Part shown: positions 1 through 6,502 of the stretch, piece after piece
Layout: each line of letters begins with the position of its first letter
Position numbering within the stretch: position 1 is the stretch's first letter
Source: Rubrivivax sp.
Lineage (GTDB): Bacteria; Pseudomonadota; Gammaproteobacteria; Burkholderiales; Burkholderiaceae_C
Assembly (NCBI GenBank): GCA_027484885.1
Contig: JAIXSD010000208.1
Coordinates: forward strand, 1 to 6,502
DNA length: 6,502 nucleotides
Reading direction: 5' to 3'
Made by a program: the position numbers and the translations under genes
Notes under the pieces: generated by a model
What the model saw: only the letters and a program-made list of their open reading frames with translations
The model's database searches: none
Told to the model about the DNA's origin: nothing

Positions 1-243
1 GCCATCCCCGTGGACCAGAAAGAAGGCGCCGCGCGCGAAGACTTCGGCAACAAGGTGCTGAAGAAAAACCAGGCCCAGCTCAAAGCCCTGTGGGCCCGCC
101 AGATCTTCACCGGCGGCGCCAAGCCACCGAAAGAGCTGAGCGGCGACGACGAGGTGCTGAAGTTCGTGGCCGCCACGCCCGGCGCCATCGGCTATGTCGA
201 GGCGGGCAAGGCCAACTCCAGCGTCAAGGTCGTCAAACGCTGA
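1..243 (+). CDS. PstS-like periplasmic phosphate-binding protein, C-terminal part
   Basis: The reading frame is open from base 1 to the TGA at 241-243. It gives the last 80 residues; the start and any signal peptide lie outside the window. The visible part matches the C-terminal half of the short (about 140-residue) proteins annotated as phosphate ABC transporter substrate-binding protein. Shared features are a V-D-Q stretch followed by a charged R-x-D-F segment, a K-x-x-x-Q-x-K-A-L-W-x-R-Q-I-F-T-G-G segment, a K-P-P-K-E turn, and A-x-x-P-G-A-I-G-Y-V near the end. In this family the aromatic I-F-T-G and A-I-G-Y segments are the conserved core. Proteins of this type are normally exported and may bind phosphate or another oxyanion, but many are orphan binding proteins without a permease gene beside them. 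No permease or ATPase is visible downstream. The GTG at 10 is internal, not a start. Family call good, ligand uncertain. Confidence 0.8.
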   Translation, partial: AIPVDQKEGAAREDFGNKVLKKNQAQLKALWARQIFTGGAKPPKELSGDDEVLKFVAATPGAIGYVEAGKANSSVKVVKR

Positions 244-256
244 ACCGCTGAGACCC

Positions 257-288
257 GTTGAACCTGAGGCACTCCACGCAGGTTCAGC
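257..288 (+). other. Weak stem-loop just after the binding-protein gene
   Basis: TGAACCTG (259-266) is complementary to CAGGTTCA (279-286). The stem extends outward by one G-U pair and one G-C pair (257-258 with 287-288), leaving a 12-base loop. No T-run follows, so it is not a textbook intrinsic terminator. It could protect the 3' end of the upstream transcript or be chance. Confidence 0.3.
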
Positions 289-302
289 AGGGTTCCAGCA
301 CC

Positions 303-341
303 GCCGGCCGTGGTGGCGCGCAAACACCCGCCGCGGCCGGC
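303..341 (+). terminator. Strong GC-rich hairpin, possible terminator of the upstream gene
   Basis: Bases 303-316 pair with 328-341 over 14 consecutive positions, including two G-U wobbles, around an 11-base loop (317-327). The outer 8 pairs are perfect (GCCGGCCG with CGGCCGGC). It lies 60 bases after the stop of the PstS-like gene and before the AT-rich region that precedes the response regulator. That is where a transcript end would be expected. There is no immediate T-run; the next bases are mixed, and T-rich tracts begin only about 15 bases later. It is therefore an imperfect intrinsic terminator, or an RNA structure working with Rho. Confidence 0.45.
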
Positions 342-344
342 CAG

Positions 345-390
345 CAATTCGCCCGTATTTCACATTTCTATCAGATTGAAATGTGCGCAA
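345..390 (+). promoter_or_regulatory. AT-rich island with 25-bp palindrome, putative operator/promoter of the regulator-kinase operon
   Basis: CACATTTC (361-368) and GAAATGTG (378-385) are perfect inverted repeats. Two more pairs lie inside (AT 370-371 with AT 375-376), so 10 of 12 paired positions match around a centre at 373. The segment 343-385 has 16 G/C in 43 bases, far below its surroundings. This is the only AT-rich stretch before the response regulator, so a promoter is likely here. Possible elements are TTCGCC (348-353) as -35 and TATCAG (369-374) or CAGATT (372-377) as -10, all weak matches with non-ideal spacing. A dimeric regulator binding the palindrome would sit on or beside such a promoter. 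The binding protein cannot be named. Confidence 0.4.
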
Positions 391-468
391 GCCGGGCTCC
401 AGGTGCAAGCTGAAGTCCAGCGAACGCTTGGCGCTGCTGCCGACATCCTGCCGGCCCGGACCAGGCGA

Positions 469-474
469 AGAAGG
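469..474 (+). promoter_or_regulatory. Ribosome binding site that fixes the response-regulator start
   Basis: AGAAGG lies 7 bases before the ATG at 482. The frame is open further upstream to a GTG at 383, but those 33 extra residues match no receiver-domain feature, and that GTG lies inside the palindrome at 361-385. This site and the normal position of the receiver domain both favour 482. Confidence 0.7.
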
Positions 475-481
475 TGCCACC

Positions 482-2003
482 ATGAATGAGGACGCACGCA
501 GCCCAGCCACCATCCTGCTGGTCGATGACGAACCTTCCATCCTGAGCGCCTTGCGGCGCCTGCTGCGGCCCCAGGGCTACAAGGTCCTGATGGCCGAAGG
601 CGGAGCCGCCGGCCTGGCCTTGATGGAGCTGGAGACGGTCGACCTGGTCGTCTCCGACATGCGCATGCCGGAGATGGACGGCGTGCAGTTCCTCGAACAG
701 GTGCGCGAGCGCTGGCCCAGCAGCGTGCGCATCCTGCTGACCGGCTATGCCGACATCAGCTCCACCATCGGCGCCATCAACCGCGGCGCCATCCACCGCT
801 ACATCTCCAAACCCTGGGACGACCAGGACATCCTGCTGGCCATCGGCGATGGCCTGATGCGCCACCAGCTCGAACAGGAAAACAAGCGCCTGGCCCAGCT
901 GACCCTGGTGCAAAACGAACAGCTGCAGGACATGAACCTGCAGCTGCAGGACAGCAATGCCCAGCTGCAAAGCGTCAACGATCAGCTGCAAGATGCCAAC
1001 GGCCAGCTGGCCGCGGTGAACGAAGAACTCAAGACCAGCAACGAACAGCTGGACAGCAGCAACCAGCAGCTGGCCAGCGTCAACGACGAGCTGGAGCGCC
1101 GTGTGCAGGAGCGCACGCAAGAGCTGCAGCAAGCCCATGATGAGCTGAGCCAGTCCCATGCGGCCATGGCCCAGGCCCACGAACAGCTGCAGCAGGCCCA
1201 CATCCAGCTGGAAGAAAACTTCGCCCTCTCCATCAGCGTGTTCGCCGGTCTGCTGGAGCTGCGTGACGGCAGCGTCAGCGGCCATGGCCGGCGCGTTGCC
1301 ACCCTGGCCGGGCGCATCGCCGAGGAGCTGAAGCTGGGCCCGGCCGAAGTGCTGGACATCCACAACGCCGGCCTGCTGCACGAGGTGGGCAAGATCGGCC
1401 TGCCCGACGAGCTGCTGCGCAAGACCGTCTCGCTGATGAACGGCCGCGAGTTCGAGCTCTACAAGCGCCACCCGCTGCAGGCCCAGGCCGCGCTGATGCC
1501 GCTGGCACGGCTGCACCAGAGCGCCTTGCTGATCCGCTCGCAGCACGAGCGCGTCGATGGCAAGGGCTTTCCGGACGGCCTGACCGGCATGGAAGTGCCC
1601 CTGGGCTCGCAGATCATCAACATCGCCAGCACGTTTGAATCGCTGATCGCCGGCCGCCTGGCCGAGAAGGTCTACTCCACCGAAGACGCCTGCAAAGCCA
1701 TCCGCGAGAACGGCGAACAGCATTACGACCCCGAGGTGCTGGCCGCCTTTGACGCGGTGCAGGCCGCCCTGGCGCTGGAGAACGCGGCCGACCAGGAAAT
1801 GACGGCCGCCGAGCTGAAGCCCGGCATGGTGCTGGCGCGCGATCTGCTGAGCCCGCATGGCAGCCTGCTGCTGCCGGCCGGCCATGTCTTCAGCAGCACC
1901 CTGATCCGCCAGGTGCAGCTGATGGACCAGCGCGAGCGGCTCAGCCTGAGCTTCTTCGTCAAAAAGCCGCAAGACGCCCGCAAGTCGCCACGCCAGGTGC
2001 AGC

Positions 2004-2011
<8 letters not shown>
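482..2011 (+). CDS. Response regulator: receiver, long coiled coil, degenerate HD-GYP output
   Basis: The 509-residue cytoplasmic protein starts at ATG 482. Residues 9-125 form a receiver domain: acidic pair D15-D16, phosphoacceptor D59 (in S-D-M-R-M-P-E-M-D-G), T87 and K110 (S-K-P-W). Residues about 128-246 are a continuous coiled coil. Residues 247-435 follow the HD-GYP phosphodiesterase fold: H268 with R271, L-L-H-E-V-G-K-I-G-L-P (298-308), K-R-H-P (328-331), H-E-R-V-D-G-K-G-F-P (355-364) and Y-D-P-E-V (415-419). Key positions differ from the family: HD is H300-E301, the HH pair is Q354-H355, GYP is G362-F363-P364, and the late metal-binding Asp is S383. Hydrolysis of c-di-GMP is therefore doubtful; a binding or partner-recruiting role is possible. 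The tail (about 436-509, with L-K-P-G-M-V-L-A-R-D-L) resembles the C-terminal extension seen after HD domains in other regulators. The gene overlaps the kinase gene by 8 bases, so the two are probably co-translated and the kinase is the likely phosphodonor. Confidence 0.9.
914..1102 (+). repeat. Nine tandem 21-bp units encoding Asn/Leu heptads
   Basis: Residues 145-207 of the response regulator are nine consecutive heptads, each starting with Asn (145, 152, 159, 166, 173, 180, 187, 194, 201) and with Leu three residues later. The third residue is Gln in most and Glu in two. At DNA level this is nine in-frame 21-base units, most containing CAGCTG. The units have diverged at codon level, so they look like an old internal expansion kept by selection, not a recent slippage product. 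With Asn at a and Leu at d this is a parallel coiled-coil pattern. Confidence 0.85.
1124..1207 (+). repeat. Four tandem heptads with fixed His in the same coiled coil
   Basis: Residues 215-242 form four heptads of the pattern Leu/Met-x-Gln-Ala/Ser-His-x-x, with His at 219, 226, 233 and 240. They continue the register of the preceding Asn/Leu heptads without a stutter. The core changes from Asn (a) and Leu (d) to Leu/Met (a) and Ala/Ser (d), and His falls at the flanking e position. The segment leads straight into the first helix of the HD-GYP-like domain. Confidence 0.75.
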
Positions 2012-4201
<2,190 letters not shown>

Positions 4202-4202
<1 letters not shown>

Positions 4203-4235
4203 GGCCCGGCGCCGGTGGAGATCACCCGAGGGCCT
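4202..4235 (+). other. Inverted repeat in the kinase-murU gap
   Basis: AGGCCC (4202-4207) pairs with GGGCCT (4230-4235). Inside it, GGTG (4214-4217) pairs with CACC (4223-4226) around a 5-base loop. The outer arm begins in the kinase stop codon and ends at the putative murU -10 box. There is no T-run after it. It may be a weak transcript end for the kinase operon, or chance in GC-rich DNA. Confidence 0.3.
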
Positions 4236-4240
4236 AAGAT
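4235..4240 (+). promoter_or_regulatory. Candidate -10 box very close to the murU start
   Basis: TAAGAT matches 4 of 6 bases of the sigma-70 -10 consensus, including the first two and the last two. It ends 7 bases before the ATG at 4248, so transcription would begin at or next to the start codon. The only purine-rich stretch upstream (GAGGG, 4228-4232) is 15 bases from the ATG, too far for a normal Shine-Dalgarno site. No convincing -35 element is seen at the expected distance (4212-4217). Confidence 0.3.
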
Positions 4241-4247
4241 TCGTCCC

Positions 4248-4970
4248 ATGCGAGCCATCATCCTCGCGGCCGGGCGCGGCGAGCGCATGCGGCCGCTGAC
4301 CGACACCTGCCCCAAACCCCTGCTCCACGTCCAGGGCAAGCCCCTGATCGTCTGGCATATCGAAGCCCTGGCGGCGGCCGGCGTGCGCGACATCGTCATC
4401 AACATCGCCTGGCTCAGCGAGCAGTTCCCCGCCACCCTGGGCGACGGCAGCCGCTGGGGGCTGCGACTGCACTACAGCGATGAGTCGCGCGAGCCGGTGG
4501 GCGCGCTGGAAACCGCCGGCGGCATCCGCAAGGCCCTGCCCCTGCTGACAGCCGGCGGCGAGAGCAGCTTCTGGGTCGCTTCCGCCGATGTCTTTGTGCC
4601 GGGCTTTCGCTTCGAGGCCGAAGCAGCCCAGCGCTTCGCGGCCGACCCGGCCCTCGACGGCCAGCTCTGGATGGTGGCCAACAGCCCCCACCACCCAGGC
4701 GGCGATTTCGCCATCAGCCCCGAAGGCCTGGCCCTGAGCGAACGCCACGGCGCACCGGCCGATCTGCCGCGCCTGACCTGGGCCTGCCTGGGCCTGTTCA
4801 AGGCCCGGCTGTTCCAGGACCTGCCGCTGGGCCAGGCCGTGCGCCTGCGCCACAGCCTGGAAGACGCCATCGGCCGCCGCGCCCTGGCCGCCTGCGAGTA
4901 CCGCGGCCCCTGGACCGATGTCGGCACGCCCGAGCGCCTGGCCCAGCTGAACGCGCCCGCCGCCGGCTGA
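4248..4970 (+). CDS. murU: N-acetylmuramate alpha-1-phosphate uridylyltransferase (MurU-like)
   Basis: This 240-residue protein belongs to the nucleotidyltransferase family. MurU transfers UMP from UTP to MurNAc-1-phosphate to give UDP-MurNAc in the cytoplasm, part of the peptidoglycan recycling route that bypasses de novo UDP-MurNAc synthesis. Visible motifs are the nucleotide-binding loop L-A-A-G-R-G-E-R-M-R-P-L-T (6-18), P-K-P (22-24, with K23), L-G-D-G-S-R-W-G-L (64-72), L-E-T-A-G-G-I (87-93), a metal-binding A-D-V (D114) and W-T-D-V-G-T-P-E-R-L near the end. The G-D-G-S-R and E-T-A-G-G-I arrangement separates it from glucose-1-phosphate thymidylyltransferases and the longer GlmU or mannose-1-phosphate enzymes, so MurU is preferred. 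The start at 4248 puts the L-A-A-G loop at the normal distance from the N terminus; the frame is open to a GTG at 4215, but that adds unrelated residues. The partner kinase gene amgK, adjacent in Pseudomonas, is not in this window. Confidence 0.82.
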   Translation: MRAIILAAGRGERMRPLTDTCPKPLLHVQGKPLIVWHIEALAAAGVRDIVINIAWLSEQFPATLGDGSRWGLRLHYSDESREPVGALETAGGIRKALPLLTAGGESSFWVASADVFVPGFRFEAEAAQRFAADPALDGQLWMVANSPHHPGGDFAISPEGLALSERHGAPADLPRLTWACLGLFKARLFQDLPLGQAVRLRHSLEDAIGRRALAACEYRGPWTDVGTPERLAQLNAPAAG

Positions 4971-4975
4971 GCGCA

Positions 4976-5026
4976 GCGCCCCTGCCGGCGGGCGCATGCG
5001 GATTTGCCCGCATTCCCGAGCGCCGG
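4976..5026 (+). other. Cluster of overlapping GC-rich inverted repeats after murU
   Basis: Several mutually exclusive stems can form. GCGCCC (4976-4981) pairs with GGGCGC (4990-4995). GCGGGC (4988-4993) pairs with GCCCGC (5006-5011). ATGCGG (4996-5001) with CCGCAT (5008-5013) nests inside CCGGCG (4985-4990) with CGCCGG (5021-5026). Placed directly after the murU stop, the cluster could end the murU transcript. The stem ending at 5011 is followed by ATT but no real T-run. The choice between folds cannot be made by eye. Confidence 0.35.
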
Positions 5027-5045
5027 GCCTGATTCAGAATCGGGC
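5027..5045 (+). promoter_or_regulatory. 19-bp near-palindrome overlapping a candidate -10 box
   Basis: The 9-base arms GCCTGATTC (5027-5035) and GAATCGGGC (5037-5045) are inverted repeats around a single A, with one T-G wobble as the only imperfection. CAGAAT (5035-5040) inside it is a 4-of-6 match to a -10 box and lies 26 bases before the ATG of the membrane sensor, a normal promoter distance. No good -35 is seen 16-18 bases upstream. An operator on the promoter of the sensor gene is the most attractive reading, but it is unproven. Confidence 0.35.
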
Positions 5046-5066
5046 GAACACCACGGCTGGGACGCC

Positions 5067-6502
5067 ATGAATGACCACCCCCTGCCCCATGCGCTGGACG
5101 CCCGCCGCCGCCACGCGCTGAGGCGCTTGCGCTTCAGCGCTGCCAGCCTGCTGCTGGCCCTGCTGCTGCTCTTCAGCCTGCCGCAGCCTATCTGGGCGGC
5201 CCTGCCCTTGCTGGCCGCGCTGCTGGCCCTCTTGCCCCTGCTCCGCGCCGACGACGGCATGGGGTCAGGCACAGGCGACCCACCCAGCGCCCGCGAACGC
5301 CAGCTGCTCGATGCGCTGGAGGCCCTTCCCGCCGGCTTCGAGCTCTGGGACGCCGAGGACCGCCTGCTGCTGTGCAACCAGCGCATCCGCGAGGACTACC
5401 CGCAGATGGCTGCGCATCTGGTGCCCGGCGCCCGCTTCGAGGATGTGGTGCGCCATTCCCTGAATGCCGGCATGGTGGCCGAAGCGCGGGGGCGCGAGGA
5501 CGCCTGGCTGGCCGAACGCCTGGCCGGCCGTGGCCGAGGCCTGCGGCCCCGCTTGCAGCAGATTGGGGACCGCTGGCTGCACCTTTATGAGCAACGCACC
5601 GCCTCGGGCCAGCTGGTCTGCATCCGCCTTGACGTCACCGAGCTGGTGCAGACGCAACATGCCCTAAGCGAAGCGCAAGCGGCAGCGCAGGCCGAGCGCC
5701 AGCTGCTGGAGCGCGCGGTGGACGCCATGCCCGCCGGCATCGAAATCTACGACGAGCAAGACCGCCTGCTGCTGGCCAACCGCCGGGTCGTCGGCTGGAT
5801 GCCGCACCTGGACTACACCCAGATGCTGGGCAAGACCTTTGCCTTCATGCTGGAGCAGACCCGCGCCGCCGGTGCCCTGCCCATGGAGGCGCAGGGCATG
5901 GAAGCCGCCTGGATGGCCGAGCGCCTGGCCCGCCGCGGCCGCAGCGAGCAAGCCCATTTGCAGCAGCTCAACAGCGGCCTGTGGCTGCGCGTCTCGGAGA
6001 CGCGCACACCCGAGGGCTTTCTGGTCGCCGTGCGGCAGGACATCAGCGACCTGGTGCTCAAGGAACGCGAGTTGCAGGCCAGCCAGGCCCAACTGCAGGC
6101 CATCATCATGACGGCCGGCGTGGCCATCGTCACCATCGATGCGGCAGGGCGCATGCTCAGCTGCAACCCCGCGGTGGAGCGCCTGTTCGGCCACCGGGTC
6201 GAAGACATGTTGGGCCAGAACATCTCCCTGCTGATGGACGAACCCGACCGCGGCGCCCACGACCATTACCTGCGCCGCCGCGAAGGGCAGGAGGGCGAGC
6301 GCGAACTGCCCCTGCTGGGCCGCACGCGCGAATTCAACGCCCTGCACAAGAGCGGCCGGGCGCTGACCGTGCAGGTCTCGGTGTCCGAGATCCGTGGCCC
6401 GCAGGGCAAGCAGTATGTGGGCGTGATCACCGACCTGACCGAGCGCAAGCAGTTCGAGACCGAGCTGCAGCATGCCAACGAGCAGCTGCTGCGCCTGTCC
6501 AC
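5067..6502 (+). CDS. Membrane-anchored multi-PAS sensor, 5' part; probable diguanylate cyclase
   Basis: The frame is open from ATG 5067 to the window end (478 full codons). After a basic N terminus (R-R-R-H-A-L-R-R-L-R), residues about 23-38 and 42-59 are two hydrophobic helices joined by a short turn, an inner-membrane hairpin with almost no periplasmic part. Two PAS_7-type domains follow (about 80-193 and 213-329), each with D-R-L-L-L-x-N early, A-W-x-A-E-R-L in the middle and a D-[VI]-[TS]-[ED]-L end. A third PAS (about 338-458) has C-N-P-A-V-E-R-L-F-G-H and ends I-T-D-L-T-E-R-K. The last residues, a helix ending L-L-R-L-S, are the usual lead-in to a GGDEF domain, so a c-di-GMP-synthesising enzyme is likely. 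A histidine kinase or GGDEF-EAL protein is also possible. A weak GGGA (5059-5062) precedes the start by 4 bases. The gene is separated from murU by 96 bases and probably has its own promoter. Confidence 0.85.
   Translation, partial: MNDHPLPHALDARRRHALRRLRFSAASLLLALLLLFSLPQPIWAALPLLAALLALLPLLRADDGMGSGTGDPPSARERQLLDALEALPAGFELWDAEDRLLLCNQRIREDYPQMAAHLVPGARFEDVVRHSLNAGMVAEARGREDAWLAERLAGRGRGLRPRLQQIGDRWLHLYEQRTASGQLVCIRLDVTELVQTQHALSEAQAAAQAERQLLERAVDAMPAGIEIYDEQDRLLLANRRVVGWMPHLDYTQMLGKTFAFMLEQTRAAGALPMEAQGMEAAWMAERLARRGRSEQAHLQQLNSGLWLRVSETRTPEGFLVAVRQDISDLVLKERELQASQAQLQAIIMTAGVAIVTIDAAGRMLSCNPAVERLFGHRVEDMLGQNISLLMDEPDRGAHDHYLRRREGQEGERELPLLGRTREFNALHKSGRALTVQVSVSEIRGPQGKQYVGVITDLTERKQFETELQHANEQLLRLS
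5304..6053 (+). repeat. Tandemly duplicated PAS_7-type domain within one gene
   Basis: Residues 80-193 and 213-329 of the membrane sensor align along their length at an offset of 134-135 residues. A-x-x-A-x-P-A-G near 83-90 recurs near 217-224, D-R-L-L-L at 98-102 recurs at 232-236, and A-W-x-A-E-R-L-A at 146-153 recurs at 281-288. The DNA still shows the relation: a 15-base identical tract encodes D-R-L-L-L in both copies. Closely similar DNA encodes the A-W-x-A-E-R-L segment (near 5502 and 5907). Confidence 0.75.

Noticed and set aside
383..481. Upstream GTG start extending the response regulator by 33 residues
   Set aside because: The GTG lies inside the palindrome at 361-385, and the extra residues resemble no receiver extension. 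AGAAGG sits correctly for the ATG at 482.
914..1102. CRISPR-like or minisatellite array
   Set aside because: The units are contiguous, in frame, exactly 21 bases, diverged at codon level and encode coiled-coil heptads. There are no spacers.
4215..4247. Upstream GTG start for the MurU-like protein
   Set aside because: The family begins a few residues before the L-A-A-G loop, and the added 11 residues fall in an inverted repeat and a candidate promoter.
5004..5040. TTGCCC (5004-5009) as the -35 box for CAGAAT (5035-5040)
   Set aside because: TTGCCC is a fair -35 match, but the gap is 25 bases, well beyond the 16-18 used by sigma-70 promoters.

Overview
The window is GC-rich, with G or C at most third codon positions. 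Four predicted proteins have recognisable families, all typical of a betaproteobacterium. The protein style (small PstS-like binding protein, multi-PAS sensors, a MurU-type nucleotidyltransferase) best fits Burkholderiales of the Rubrivivax/Roseateles/Comamonadaceae type. That placement is inference, not a database match. All genes lie on the plus strand.

Layout: (1) 1-243 is the 3' end of a small periplasmic phosphate-binding-protein-like gene. (2) 244-481 is a non-coding gap with a strong GC-rich hairpin, then an AT-rich island carrying a 25-bp palindrome, probably the control region of the next operon. (3) 482-2011 and 2004-4202 overlap by 8 bases. They encode a response regulator (receiver, very regular coiled coil, degenerate HD-GYP domain) and a soluble triple-PAS histidine kinase, probably a cognate pair. 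(4) 4248-4970 encodes a MurU-like N-acetylmuramate-1-phosphate uridylyltransferase of peptidoglycan recycling, with no amgK beside it here. (5) 4971-5066 is a short gap rich in inverted repeats. (6) 5067 to the end is the 5' part of a membrane-anchored sensor with two tandem PAS_7-type domains and a third PAS. The window cuts it just where a GGDEF (diguanylate cyclase) domain would be expected.

Working model (inference): the cytoplasmic kinase senses a signal through its PAS domains and phosphorylates Asp59 of the regulator. The regulator's long helix passes the change to an HD-GYP-like output that has lost several metal ligands, so it may act by binding rather than by hydrolysing c-di-GMP. 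The downstream membrane sensor may be a cyclase of the same signalling currency. The murU gene between them looks like a housekeeping gene with its own start signals.

The most distinctive feature is the linker of the response regulator. Nine consecutive exact heptads with Asn at one core position and Leu at the other are followed in the same register by four heptads with a His at a fixed position. No mobile element, CRISPR array, tRNA or rRNA was seen.
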